Below are positions 25,801-40,800 of a stretch of DNA of 64,000 nt, in pieces. The DNA comes from Aquilaria yunnanensis (taxonomy: Eukaryota; Streptophyta; Magnoliopsida; Malvales; Thymelaeaceae). Within the stretch, counting starts at the first letter, position 1; each line of letters begins with the position of its first letter. The stretch spans positions 75,649,992 to 75,713,991 of the forward strand of contig CM077600.1 in assembly GCA_039654915.1 (NCBI GenBank), written 5' to 3'. The position numbers were made by a program, and so were the translations under genes. The notes beneath the pieces are model-generated. The model did not search any database. It saw only the letters and a program-made list of their open reading frames with translations, and was not told the origin of the DNA.

Positions 25801-28800
25801 ACTAAGCCAAAAGAGAAAAAAAAAAATCCTAATCCACAATAAATTCTGGGGATAAGTTAAATCACAACAGAAAATAATCTGCGCCCAAAAAGGCAAGACA
25901 TTTTTATGTGATCTCTTCTTGGACTTATTCCGCATAATCCTCAAGAAACCTCTCGGTTATGTGTTTTACATCACAGAGTTTCAGGTTGTCGACTTGTCTT
26001 TTGACTCAGTCCCAACTTTAAGGGGACACATGATGGAGCCATCTTTTGGCATTCACTAGCTGTCACAACACTGGCCTCTTTAAGTGGTATAATCTCACAT
26101 TGTAGGGGGTTTATGATGTAGGGCAAATAGGACTAAAACCGAAATAGAGAACACAAAAGAGGAGAAGAAGAAGAAGAAGAAAACTAGGGGAAGGGAAATC
26201 TCTTAATTCAATAACATCAAAACTGTCTCCAAAAGTCTTGTTTCCCCTATTTATAGGAGGGGAAAGTATAAAGGAAATAAATAAAAAAAAGAAAGAAATA
26301 AACTATTTAATGAAACAAATAAACCCAGCAATAAATAAGATAGCAAAATATCCTAATTAAAATTTATTTCCTAATTCTACACCTAAAATAAGTTTGCCTA
26401 AAGTCTTTAGGCACTGCATCATTCTCCTCCAGTTGAAAGAAACTCGACTCTGTGCAGTGTGACTACAAATACCAATTTAAGAGCTCTGAGTTCAACTCAT
26501 AAAGGTCCTCCTCAAACATCCAAGTAGCATCCGACGGCGGGCGTCCCTTCCACTGAACTAGATAGTAGTGGCCACCACCAATAGTAGAACTCAAGAACTC
26601 ATCATCAAGAATGATGTTAATCTCATCCTTTAGCTTAGGGAACTAAGGGGTCTTTGGGATGGTTGTTCTTGCAAAAGTTCCACTTGACAAAACAGGAGGC
26701 TCAAAGGTGCCTCGATAAGATGATAAATCTTCTACATTAAAAACAGGAGTAATATTAAGTTTAGCAGGCAAATCAAGCACATATGCATTTGGTCCAACCT
26801 TCTTTAAAACAGAAAATTGACCCATGGCTCTAGCATGTAATTTTTTAAAATTAGTTTTTGCTAGTCACTCAGGTCTTATGCGAACCATATTCAATTTCTT
26901 ACCCTTGCGATACACATCAGCAGCAAGTTTATAGTTCAAATTACTCATGGCAATCTTTCGTTTAACCTTAGGATGCAAATCATGGATATGTTGGGCAAAG
27001 GATTTAGCAGGCTCAGAAACCCAGAAGTGAGGTGGAAGAGGAACTAAGTCAAGGGGAGTGAGCGGCTTGTAGCCATAGACACACTCAAAAGGGCTCAACC
27101 CCGTTGTCCTATTAACAGAGTTGTTATAGGGGAACTCAACATTAGATAACAACAAATCCCATGTACCCTGTGTTTCACCAGCAATACATCTAAGCATGTC
27201 CCCAAGACTACGATTAACAACCTCTGTTTGGCTATCAGTTTGGAGGTGAAAGGCAAAGGAGAAAAGCAAGTTGGTACCCCACAATTTTCAAAGAGTCTTC
27301 CAAAAATAGCTCACAAATTTGACATCCCTATCAAACACTGTGGAATCAAGTAACCCATGTAACTTAACTACCTCTCTCAAGAACAACTTAGCAATATGTG
27401 ATGCATCATTTTGTTTACTATAGGGAATGAAATGAGTCACTTTGGAAAATCTATCAACCACAACCAAGATAGAGTCATGACCTCGGGCAGTCCAGGGTCA
27501 TTCTAACACAAAATCCATGCTCAAATCCTTCTAAGGAGCATGTGGTAGAGGAAGAGGTGTTTAAAGCCAGTGTTCTCTCCACATCTTTCCTTAACGAGGG
27601 CAAATAAAGTCTATCCTCAACCAGTGAAATAGTCTTATCCCTACCAAAATGTCCAGCCAACCCTCCTGCATGTAACTCCCAAATCAGAAAATCTCTAAGT
27701 GAAGTATGAGGAACACAACTTATTAGCCTTGAATAAGTAACCGTTCGAAATAAGGAAGTCACTATACTCTGTCCTATCCCCACCACTAACAACTCGGTAG
27801 ATTTTACTAAAATCAGCACAGGTTTAGTGGTCCTCCTTCATCCTATCAACCCACGGGACCTTAACACTAAGCACTTGAAAGGCGCTGATCATCCTGCTAA
27901 GCCCATCAGCTACCTTGTTTTCAACACCCGTCTTATGCTTTTGTACAATGTTGTATTCACTTAGAAAGGGACAACACTTAACATGATGGGAGTTGAGCTT
28001 CTTTTGAGAACTAAGGTACCCTAGAGCTTGACGGTCAGAGTAGAGGATGAACTTCTGAGGTAAAATATAGTATCTCCAAAACCTAAGGGATTGGATCACA
28101 GCATAAAATTCCTTGTCATAGGTGAAACACTTCTGCTTAGGCTCAGTAAGCTTTTCACTAAAGAAAGCTACAGGATGACCCTCTTGACCAAGGACACCAC
28201 CTACCCTTACCCTTACCCCTGCCCTAGAGGCATCACAAGACACCTCGAACACCTTACCGAAGTCGGGATGTTGAAGGATAGGTGCTTTAGTCAACCTTAA
28301 TTTGATTTCCTGAAATGACTTAGAGGCTGCTAAAGTCTATTTAAATTCACCCTTTTTAAGACAGTCCGGCATAGGAACAATGATGGTGCTAAATCCCTTA
28401 ATGAAACGCTTTTAAAAAGTTGCTAAACCTAAGAAACTTTGAACATTTGAAATTGTGCTAGGTTCATGCCACTCTCTAATAGCTTTCAATTTGCTAGGGT
28501 CAGCTTCTATCCCCTGTACACCCACCATGAAACCTAAGAAAAGAACTCTATCTTGCAAAAAACTACACTTCTTAAGGTACACATACAGCTTAGACTCTTG
28601 AAGGATATCAAAAAGCTGACATAAGTAGTCAACATGTTCCGTTCTAGACCGGTTGTAAGCTAAGATGTCATCAAAGTAAACAATGAGAAACTTGCTTAGG
28701 AACGGTTAATGGACATGTGTCATAACCCTCATGAAGGTGCTAGGTGCATTAGACAATCCGAAAGGCATAACTAACCACTCATACAAACCATCCTAGGTCT

Positions 28801-31800
28801 TAAAAGCAGTTTTTCACTCATCTCCCGGCTTAATCCTAATTTGGTGATAGCAACTACGCAAGTCTATCTTAGAGTACCACGTAGACCTAGCTAGCATGTC
28901 TAACATGTCCCAAGTCTAGGTATGGGAAACCTATACTAAATGGTGATTTTGTTGATAGCCTTATTGTCTATGCACATTCTCCAACTAACATCACTCTTTG
29001 GTGCTAACAAGGTTGGGATAGCGCAAGGACTAAGGCTGTGCCTAATGAATCCTCTACCTAAGAGTTTGTTCACTTGCTTGTTCAACTCTTCCCGGTACTT
29101 TGGGTTCAACTTGTAATGAGGAAGGTTAGGTAATTGAGACCCTAAGACTACATCAATGGGATATTGAATTTCCCTCATGGGCGGTTGTTCTTAGGGGAGT
29201 TTAGTAGGCGTGATATCAGAAAATTCCTATAAAAGATTAGAGATCTCAGCTGGGTGTGTCGGTTGAGAGTTTGAGCCCCCGGACATGATCTCCCTTGCTA
29301 CTATGGCAAACACAGACCCATTTGTTAGGCTCTCTGCCAAAAAAGTCTTACTGTTCAATTGTTGGATTGTGGCTCTTTTTGGTGCTGGTATAGCTGGACT
29401 TGACTGGGATGTAGTGTCCTTGTGGTTTGGCCTAGCAGGATTTTGAATGATGTTCTTACCCTTATATCTGAATTCATAGGTGTTGGCTCTATCATGGTGA
29501 GTTATGTCGAGGTCATACTACTAAGGCCGTCTAAGCAAAATATGAGATACGTCCATAGGTAAAACGTCACAGTAAACCTCCTCTTTATAATTCCCATTGG
29601 GCGAAGAAATGCAACATCTCTTGGTAATAGAAAGGGTGGTTTTGTCAATCCAAGCTACCCTAAAAGGTGTAGAGTGTGGTTCAACCTTAAGGTTCAAACG
29701 GGCTATGGCCGTTTTAGCTATCACATTCATGTTACTACCCCCATCGATCACTAGCTTACAACTACACTCACCACACTTATTGAATGTGTGAAAAATGCTA
29801 GTTCTCTTCCAGTCATCATCCTTACTGCTTACAGGCGCTTTTGCAGTAGAGAGCACACACCTCACAACATTATAGTGTTCCTCAACTAGGGGTAACTCAT
29901 CAAGTTCACCTTCATCACCAGAATACTCTACCGGGTCGACTACTTGGTCCCCGTCAAAGGGCCAGTCATCGGGTTCTTGGTCCATTACTAAGGCTTAGTG
30001 AGGACATCGGGCTGCGATGTGACTCTTACCGTGGCAGTTGTGGCATTCAATATTTGGGTTCAAATGAGGTCCATTAAGGGTGGCAAGTAGAGTTCCTCTA
30101 AGTTCTTGTGGAGTCGTCTTAAGGAAAGGTTGGGTATTAGGTCTTGGTGGGGAGTAGCTAGGTTCTGGAGCTCGATTCAGTGCCTTACCTTTAGATCTAA
30201 AATAGGTCTCTAGCCTTAACGCTCGTTGGTAGGCTTCCTCTACAGTGTCGGGCATATTTAACTCAACCTCTTTCTTGATATCTCTTCTCAACCCGTTCAC
30301 AAACCTACCCATAGGTTGAAGCTCGACCTTATTGATCCCTACTCGTAAGACAAGTTGATCAAATCTCTTCATGTAACTAGACATAGTAGAAGTTTGGTTA
30401 AGGTTGACTAGTTGGTCATACAGTTGTCTCTTGTTAAAGGTGGGAAGGTACTTTTCAGTTAATTTTCATTTCATAACAGTCCACTGCCTGATTGGGGGGT
30501 TCATTCATGTTTTCTAGTGATTGTCCAACCCCACGGCAGTACTTCTTGGCTGGTCTTACCAACTTCAATTTAGCAAACTGAATTCGCTCCAGATCAGTCA
30601 TGTGATACCAATCACAGTATTCATCTAACTCTTCCAACCAATCTAAGAAATCATTGGCATCTAACTTACCATCATAGGACTGCATGTCTATTTTTAGTAC
30701 CCTAGTAACTCCCTAATCTTCTTGAGGGTTTTTATAGTTTCCCTGCCTATTACCCTGGTCATAAGCTTGATCTTGAAGGAATGTACTAGGGCTTTCCGTA
30801 TCTAAATCATGTGTGGCAAAGTTGTCCCTTGTAGTAAGGAAAAGGTTTTTAGGTACCCTACTAGGCCGAGTGTTCCTCAACGGTGCAAAGGGAGTTTGTT
30901 GACCTATCTGGGCATGGATTGAGTCATCAAAGTTTTGGGCAAAAGGGAGTTGCCTTACAGATTGGTCTTCTTTCTGCTCATGGTTCTTTCCTTTTTCAAT
31001 CTTACCAAGTCAGTTGATGGCCTCTTCTATCCTAGTTAACCTATCTTCTAGACTCGACATCCTTTCATTCGTGACTTCAGGTTCGTGACTGTGGTTGGAT
31101 TCATGGGAATGGTTGCTATTTTTACCCCAGTTAGTCATGATATGCAAGCAAAAATTTCACAAAAGATTGCAATGAATAACTTAAAAATTAACAAGCAATG
31201 ATGCAACAATCAAAGAGGTAAATAAATTTAATGCTACTGATACGTCTAGTTGCAAAGACGAGCAAACAAACAAAACCCTTTAAAATGTTTTTTTAGAAAA
31301 CTTTGACTTATGCAGACGATTGACTACCTAAGAACAAAATATAAGTGAAGCTAACATTGAAAGATTCAACAACTTAAAGAGGAGTTATCACCTACTGCAA
31401 AATCAAAGTAGGAGAAATAGGGGTTTTTTTTTTTTTTTATTTGAAGCTAACCTCTTTTGTTCCCCAAAACAATTTAGTATTTTGTTGCCGCAAAGAAATA
31501 TGGAGTAGCCGACAGTTTTTCCTTTTTGTCTGGTTCAAATCTCAATGCCAACTTCAGTCTTTGTTGTCTGTGATGGTGCAGACTTACCTCCACAGCGTGA
31601 GTGATGAAGTGGCGGTAGGCTTGCACTTGTGAATAAACAGCGGCAGCAGCTCTAACAGGGTTGCCGATGCCCATGGGGCTCTCAAGCAGTGGCGACAAGG
31701 GACAAAGAAACTTCGCTAATTTCTTCCCACCACTAGCTGTTTGTCCAATTTTCTCTGCTTTTTCTTCTCTTGGCGCTCATACCAAATTTGATGTAGGCCA

Positions 31801-34800
31801 AATAGGACTACAACTGAAATAGAGAACACAAAAGTGGAGAAGAAGAAAACTAGAGGAAGGGAAATCTCTTAATTCAATAACATCAAAACTGTCTCTAAAA
31901 GTCTTGTTTCCCCTATTTATAGGAGGAGAAAGTACAAAGGAAATAAAAAAAAAAAGAAAGAAATAAACTATTAAAGGAAAAAAATAAACCCCAGCAATAA
32001 ATAAGATAGCAAAGTATCCTAATTAAAATTTTTTTCCTAATTCTACGCCTACAATAAGTTTGCCTAAAGTCTTTAGGCACTGTATCAGTTTATTAGTGCC
32101 TTATGTTGTGGGGAGTCCTCTCCTCCTTTTATGATGTTAGTTTTGGCTTCAATATTTTAATATTATTTCAAGGCCTAATGTTTTTTGTTGCTCCTCTTGT
32201 CTATTGGTAGCCCAGCTTTTTGTATACATGACATGCCTGTTTCAGTCATTTCATCATCTTCCACATGATGTGGTGTCTAAGTGGTATAATCATACATGAT
32301 TAAGTCGGGGGGTTTGTTGGTGCTTTATTACAGTGAGACTTCTCCACCTCCTTCCAATTGATTTTACGTTGAATCCTTTGATGCTCTGTAACTTCTCCAC
32401 CTACTTCAAAGATTTGCGGTGCATTTTAGAGTTGGCATTCAAAAGATTAATAACCTGAACAAATATGAAGCAACACTCAGCATCCTTGATTGTCACACTC
32501 ATGGAGGCAAAAATGCATTGTGAAACAGGTTACAAAACCACCTCCACTGCCCATGGACAAATTTGAAATTCCAGAGCCATTACTTTTGCTTCTTTATTCT
32601 TTCCCGTTTCTTTCTCATTCTGGAGTTAGATGATTGTCTTTTTTCTACTCCTACTCCCCTTAAGCAGCCCTGAGCTACAGAGTCTTGCCTCCTCTTCTTA
32701 CGCCCCCCGAGTTCATAAGCTTGATTTTCAAGCTGCACTGTGATTGGGGCGTCTCCAATTCATTCCTCGAAAACTGTTCAGCATTCAGTTTCAAGTGGTT
32801 TTGGTGTTGATGGTGAGCTTCTGGACTTGTACTGCACATCCATTTCGTCCCATTCCATTATTTCATGCTTTGTGTAAAACATGATCAGGATTGATAAGCA
32901 CAATTCCATGTAGTGAAATACATATAGAGGATTGTGAATCTTGCTTCCTTTCTTCCCATTTCATTTCAACAAGAATGAATCATCTCATTCCCACAAGATA
33001 CCATTCTTTCATACCAACATCTATAAATTCTTTTATTTTGAAAGGGGCAGTAGAGAGACTGTATGGGGTATGCTCAATGTCTTCTACTCATAGTCAAATT
33101 CATCTCAATAAGTACATAAAATGGGTTGGAATCCCCTACTGAAGGCAGGTGAAGAATACTTTTGTCATATATGAAGTTAAAGGCTATATTTGCATCTCCT
33201 CCTTGGGGCTACTCAGTTTCCTTTTTCCTTTTTCAATATTTTTTCCTGAAAAGGAAGAGCAATCTATAACTGTTTTGGTGCTTAAAATTCATTTGTTTAA
33301 TCTTCCACTGGATAATTTCCATTCCTGAATTTGGTTTGGATTTTGGACTTCTGAAACAATTTCCTTGGTATTTCTTTTGTTGAATGTACAGGTTCTCTGT
33401 TATTTGGCACCTCTGTTTCCAAAGGACATAAACATGTTTTGGCAGGATGAGGTAGGCCATTTATAAAATAAAGGAATTCTGAATTTCTAATCTAATAGTT
33501 TAGTAAGTAAATGAACATATTTTGTAATTCTAACCATAATTGTCAATAAGAATTTAGTTTTTCATGTTTTAAAAAAATATTTGTTGTTATGGAACTTAAT
33601 ATACAGTGTCATTTTAAAAATTTGGTTTCATGTAATGTTAAAAAATTTGCTTATTCATGTCATTTTAAAAATTTGCTTCCCTGTGCCTTTCCTTTTGTGC
33701 ATTTTGCATATGAAGTAAATAAACAAGGTTATGGAACAGGACCTAATTGCTTATCATCTTTGCTAAGTTCTAGATTCCAAAAATGAAGGCCTATGTCAGT
33801 GACACAGAAGATCTCAAGCTGGATCCTTCGTATCAAGAAACCTGGGATGACATGATAATCCATGTATGTCTTATCAGCTGTTTCTTTTCTTAGAACTGAG
33901 TTTTTCTTATGTGGGCAATTGAAGTACGATATGGTCTTTATGAGATTCTTTAGAGTATAATGGAGGTAGAAAAAATCCTTGGCTATATTTACAATAAAAA
34001 CATCTCATTGTTGTTGGATCACAGTTTCTTGCAGAATCATTGGATGTGATTCAAGACTCGGATTGGGTATACACCCTGGGAAATGCTTTTGCCAAGCAAT
34101 ATGAACTCTACAGGGCTGATGATGAACATTCAGCACTTCTACATCGGTACTAATGACCTTCAATCAGCCAACCTGTTCCACATTTTTTTCTCTAAACATT
34201 TGAAAGAAGGAATCATTCTCACTTTCTAGTTACCTTTTTCCCCCTTTCCGTTTTACATCTGGAAGCAAAACATTTTATTTAGCATATTAAAAAATTTGTT
34301 TTTACTCCTTTGCTTTGAAGCAGTTATGTCCAATATCCATTGCTCTTGTCTGTTAGCTTTCTGCAAGGGTTCTCTTCTTGAGAATTTCATTTGAAAACTT
34401 ATATTTCATGAATAATTTCAAATTTTTATTGCAATTCTGTATGCTTTTCCTTCTTGTTTCATTGATGATCAGTTAATTTTATCTACTCTTCGTGATAGTC
34501 AGGCAATTAGGTCATAGGAATGCTTCTTTATACATTCAAATTTGTCGAAATGAAATTGGAGTATCAACGTTTTGCAATCACCATTTTTAGTTTGGGTTTG
34601 GGAAGGGGTTTTTTTGGGGGAGGAGGGGGAGGGGGTGTCTTGGACTGTATTTTTTCTTGTTTGTTTTGAAAAGATAGGACACTTTTTTTTTTTCACTAAT
34701 CTCTGCCCAAAATGATGGGCTAGTTCTGCTTGAATTTTCATTGATTGGGTGTATTTAATGTTCATGGTGTGACGAGGTATTTAGAAACAGTAATATTGGA

Positions 34801-37800
34801 AATTGGTTCTTGGGAGTGAGGACTTGTGGCACACAGGTGTGTAATTTAGTGAGGTTAGGCTGAGAAGAGGAACTTTCGGGCTTGTTGCTTTCCTTGGTAC
34901 CTTTTAGCTGGTTAAAGAACCTGGAGGCTAAACTTGGCCTGTGTAGCCCAAAGTTTGGCCCTGATTACTTTTCACGTAGACCCAAAAATGCTACATATTT
35001 TTGTCTGATTCTGATGGAAAACCAAACTTGTACCTCGTGAGATTTATGGCTGTTATTCTAGGTGGCAGTTGTCCTGATTTGCTTCTTCAAAAAGTAAATG
35101 GCTAAGATCCTTGAAAGGTGTGAATGAGTGTTTTTGTGCTGCATCTGGATGCATTTGAGGATATTGTACCTGGGCGGACTGAGGAGCAATATACTTTGTT
35201 TTAACGACTTATTGTACAAACTCCAACTTTCCTCCTCTGTTTTAGAAACTTTTTTTTTTTGTAACACAAAATTGTGCTTTAACATCTTGTTAAAAATACA
35301 AAATAGGGTTCTCTTTAACCTCTGTCACAAGTATCTAGTATCTTGGATGTATGGAATCTAGTCCATGTGCAGGGCTTAATATGTCTTGAGTTAATAAGAG
35401 CAAGCAAAAAGTGTATGATGCTTACAAAACTTATACAATTTTGTGGCAGTTGCCTTGGTATGCTTCTTCAGAAGGTAAATGACAGAGTTTATGTTCGTGA
35501 AAAGATGGATTTGATGTACAGGCAAGCAAATATAGCTATTCCAGGAAACAGGCTTGGTTTGGCGAAAGCAATAGGACTGGTACTTTCTCTAGTTGTTAAT
35601 TATTTCATCTCCCCCCCCCCCCCCCCCTCTCCTTTTTGCTTCTTCATTTATCATCTCTATCTTGTCATTTTGCTTCCTTTCAGGTTGCTGCATCACACTT
35701 GGACACTGTGCTGGAAAAGCTGAAAGAAATTCTGGATGGTGTTAATCAAAGCATATTTCAAAGGTGTGTCCTGCAAACTCAATAACAAATCAAATACATT
35801 GCAATGTGGACATTGCTACCAGATGAAGTAAATAATTTGTTGGTGTAAGGAATAGGCACTTCTGAACATTATGCACTAGATGAGGAAAATGAAGTTTCTA
35901 TTCTGCTGCTTTTTTATGCCAGTTACTAGTTTTTATGTAATCATTGAATCTAGAAAACTTGAATGAAAACATTCTGTTCTTATCACATTTCCATAAAAAA
36001 GTATGCAGCCTCTTATTCCCCAAACACCAATATGTAAATGTGCTTGTCTTTTGTCTCTCCCTCAAGTTTATTGTTATTTTCCACAAAGCTGAATTATGGC
36101 AAAAAAATAAGGCAAAAATTTTCTTGTTTATCTAGTCGATAACCTTATACACATGCTTTTTATAAATGTGATGTTTTTCTTTATTATCACATAGTTATCT
36201 TATTCGATGTTATCTCAAATTGCCAATAAGTAGGCTTAATAAGTTTAATGCGATGAGTTGAGTTATAAGCTGGTATCCTCATGTGGGTACATGTAGGGCT
36301 TTTATGCCAAACCATGTAGAGCACTTTCTATTTTATTCATGTCTGAATTCCAATACTGAATATATTACTCACTAGAGTGTCTCTTTCAAGATTTTTAGCA
36401 CTCTTCTCTGATAGCTATAAAAAGGAAGAGTCAGATGATATACATGCTGCTTTGGCATTGATGTATGGATATGCTGCACGATATGCTCCATCAACAGTAA
36501 TTGAGGCCAGAATTGATGCGCTTGTTGTAAGTATTTTTCTATTCAATAGATTTTATTACAGGCGTTCATCTTTTTGTATTGAAAATTTGCAATTACTTTT
36601 AATTTTCATCATTCTATGCTTCAGTTGGTTTTTATCTGTTCATGTATGTAGAACAGCTTTTGACTAAGTGCACATATATTAGTGATAAACTCGATAATTT
36701 TTTGGAGTGCTAGGTACATTCCCTGTTAGGGATGGTAACATATGCTATGTGGTGAAGTAGATAAAAGAGAAGGCCTAGCACTTTTATAGTTCCTGTTTCT
36801 TATGCTTTATTTTCTAGCAGTGGCAGATGCATTTGTGGTTGGTCTCTTTTGTAGTGACTATTTTCTATTATGCTATCCATTCTGTTTTGGCTATTTTCAT
36901 TGTGCCATCTCTTGTAGGAAGCCTGTCCAACAATAGCAAACCATCGTAAGGATGAGTTTTAGATATATGAACAGGGCCCAGACAAGTTTCCCCCATGTAA
37001 CAACATAAATTTTTTTTATCAACTGTATGTAAGCTTCCTTCATTGAAAGCTTGCCATTTTTAACAAGTTGCATGCATCATTACTCTGAACCATATCTTAA
37101 TATTTCACTAGACTACATAAAATATTTCTCCAAACTAGAAGCATCATTTGCAACATTTATGGTCCATATATCATCGTCATGAACATAATAAGCATGAATC
37201 CACTTAATATATACATGTGAGTTGGTGCCCTGTTGGTGATTTTATTAATTCAATATTTCGGCAAAAGAAAAACGTACAAGGAGAAGGTAACAAGAAGTTC
37301 TTGGCATTTTCCATTTTGTTAGTTTTATCATGATTGCTGTGATAGTAGACCAACATCTTTTTTACTATGACAGACTTTATTTTGTTGTTGATTTTGCTTC
37401 TTGTGCTACTAACTGTTTTGGTTGTGTTACATTGTTAGACACATTTTTGCTTCTCTTGCTAACAGGGAACCAACATGTTGTCACGACTTCTTCATGTAAG
37501 CCACCCTACAGCAAAGGAAGCTGTTATCACTGCAATTGATTTATTAGGTTAGTGCAACTTGCAAAAATATGAGTCACTACTTCTAGACTTTATATTTATG
37601 ATTCAGTTACCTGGAATTTGGATTTTTGATCTTGCTGGTTACTAACAAACCATGTCTTCACCAAATCTAAAATATGATGCTCAAATATTAAAGGGCATAT
37701 CTGAACTTTCACAATAATCTCCTCAAGACTATGAAATTGATAGTTTCACACTGGTGATGATATTGCTGATTAAAGAATGAGCAAACAGTTTGATGTATTG

Positions 37801-40800
37801 ACTTATCAGCAAAACACAAGAGAAAGTTATCCCAGGACGGTATTTCTATGTCTCCTAAGCTGTGTATTATATTTCCTGGACTGGCTGTGAGCATGACATT
37901 TTCTCAGAACAGTTTACGGGGACAAAAACCCAAGAGAGAGAGAGAGAGAGAGGATTAGTGAAGAAAAACTTTGTAAAAGACTTGTGATTAACTGATCCTA
38001 GAATTTTAAGTAATGATGTTTATTAAAAGGGATGAAATTTTTACAAGAGGTCCAATACCCCTCCCATAATTTAAAACAAATCATCTCCTCCTCTCCATTT
38101 GTGATGTACAGTTGGCTTGTTAGTAAATCTCGTAAGCAGCTTGAGCACACGCGAATTTATATCACAATTGTTGAGACTTTCTGTTTTCCATATCATTTAG
38201 GTCGTGCCGTCATCAATGCTGCAGAAAATGGCACACCCTTTCCATTGAAGAGAAGGGATCAACTGCTTGATTATATACTAACTTTGATGGGCAGGGATGA
38301 TACTGATGGCTTCACTGATTCCAATCTTGAACTTCTGAGGACCCAGGTGTGATGGTGTTTCAATTGCTTGTTGGTGATTTTTCAGAGTAGTCTACTAATT
38401 CATTTTTTTTTCCCTTATAATGGCTCGACCAGGCTCTTGCATTAAATGCTTGTACAACCTTGGTCTCTGTGGAGCCAAAGCTAACAGTTGAAACCAGAAA
38501 TCATGTAATGAAGGTAGTCATGTAAATAATTTTTGACACAATGGTTATGGCACTTTTTCCAGCTGTCATAGTTGGACTGATGGAAACTTGAATTTTCCAG
38601 GCAACCTTGGGGTTCTTTGCTTTGCCTAATGATCCTCTGGATGTTGTCAATGCCCTTATAGACAATCTTATCACTCTACTATGTGCTATTCTTCTCACCA
38701 GGTATATGTTGTAGTGTTACAGTGACAGGATATAAGATTTTTCGTGAACTTTGCTTTTTCTGACAAATTTAGGTTTTTTTACATTTATTACTTTATGCAC
38801 ATGCATTACTTTGGTATTTTTGGAATACAAATCTCTGTTATGTGTCTTACTAGTGTTCAAGTTTAGCTACGTTAAGTGAATATTATGGTGTGCATACTCT
38901 AATACTGCAGTTGTGATATTCCATGTTTTCATTCTTTGTTTTACTGTAGCTCGTGAAGGAACAGATCAATCTTACAGAATTAGCGATAGCACTGGCAGGC
39001 TACCACTTCCCTAGTGTCTAAGCTTGTAGGATTGAGCCCAACATGTTTATCATGCCTCTAGATCCTCTAACACTTTCTATCACGTGAAAGTCCTGTTAGA
39101 TAGCTGGGCTTAGCATGTGGAACCAGGGAAGACTAAAGCCCTGCCTGAAATAGGTAATACATTAGCACAAACTCATCTAGATTAATGGGTGGGCCTCTAA
39201 TATTTGAAAACAAGACTACAATGGGCACTTCCTGTTGTAAGTTTACAATGGCTAGATTTCCTCAGATTTTGGGTGTCAGGGAAGTTAATTTGTAAAGAAT
39301 TTTAGAAGTTGTAGATGTTGTAGAGGTATTCTTTTGTTCCTGATTCTTTTTAAGGGTTTGCGTACCCTGGTGCTCCTTCAGTTCTATATGTTACTATTTT
39401 CTCGCCTGAAAAAATATTTGAAAACTAGACTGTATATTTGATACTGTGTCAAGCAATTACATATAAAATGTTATGCTTTGCATAGACCAGCCCAACAATT
39501 ACATCAGGCTTTTAGGCAGAGTCACAAAATCTGATTGAAAGCAGGACTTAGGAAGTGTTTGATTCTTCTCTTGTGGTTTTGACTTCTGTTTACCTAGTAT
39601 ATGTGATGATGGCTAGAAACTTCTACAGGAGCCCGGAAAGCACCTTGTGTTTGTTCATTAAGATAGCATGCGAATCAGAGATTTTTTTCTTTTTCTATAT
39701 CATATTTGTTTGATTTTTAGATATCTAAAGGTCAATGTTATTTGTTCCTTACTCTAGGGTTTGTGGTGTTCCTTACTCAGTTATGGAATGTTATTTATAG
39801 TTTAGGAAACATAATAATCTCTCTTTATTTCTAGGGATTTTCTTTCCTTGTATTCTTCTCCCATCTATTATATAAAGGTTGTGTGAGGGTGTTGCATTTA
39901 TCAAGCCCTCTATTTCTTTCTCTGATATTGTTTAACATGGTATTAGAGCCTAAACCCTAGGCTAACCCTTGCCGCAGCCACCACCAGAAAATCATACCGG
40001 CATTTACGTTTCCACTGCCCTGACCAATACCCTTATTTTTGCTTAACCAAACCGGAAACCAAGAATACAGCCACAACCAGGAGTCACTGGTGACCAGAAC
40101 AGTACCGGCAGTGTTTCCGGGAAACCTCCCATGCTCCAGCATGTGGGCATCATGAGCCGCTGTCCGGCAACCTCTAGCAATGGTGGTTTGATGGGTCTGC
40201 TCGCCTTTTTGTCCTAAACACGTTTCTGGTCTTGATTCATGTCAGTTATGACCAGAAGTTGAGTTTCTTCGTTCTCCAGCTAGTTTTAGTCATCATCTAC
40301 TGCAGTATGTCATCAGCCTAGTTTTCTGTTAGTTTCTGATATCATTAGTCTTCAGAAATCAGAAATATGTCCGAGCTTGATGATAAAAGTCCTTAGGGGA
40401 GTCTTTTGCCAGTGATTGTCCCACCAGCAAGTCCCCCCACACAATTCAGCAATTTACAAATTGCCAAACAATGTTTGAACGGTAATAACTACTCATTTTG
40501 GGCTAGGAATGTGGAATTGTAATTCACAGGTCAAAGAAAGATGTCTCATCTTATTGATGATCCTCGGACATCTGAAAGTTGGAAAGTCAATGATGTACAA
40601 TTACTTCATATCCTTTTTTATTCTATGGAACCTGAAGTCTCAACTCTATTTTCTCATGTCCGAACATGTAAGCAAGCTAGGGAGTATGCCAAGCTTTTAT
40701 ATTCTAGTAATATTCTCCGTATATATGAGGTTTCAGCTGAAGTATTTTAGTCCAAACAGGAAGGCAGTTTCCTCGAATATTTTGCAAAGGTGAAACATGC

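Larger units (their letters stand above)
26114..32087 (-). mobile_element. Complete but defective chromovirus (Ty3-gypsy) in SGR6 intron 20
   Basis: A 5974-bp element bounded by two similar LTRs (26114-26421 and 31789-32087) and by GTTTA target duplications at 26109-26113 and 32088-32092. Read on the - strand it has a primer site matching initiator tRNA-Met, gag with a zinc knuckle, protease, RT with YFDD, RNase H, integrase and a C-terminal chromodomain. A purine tract (about 26422-26433) precedes the 3' LTR. Size and short LTRs suggest a Reina-like chromovirus (inference). Stops and frameshifts in most domains make it non-autonomous. It lies antisense to SGR6. Confidence 0.93.
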
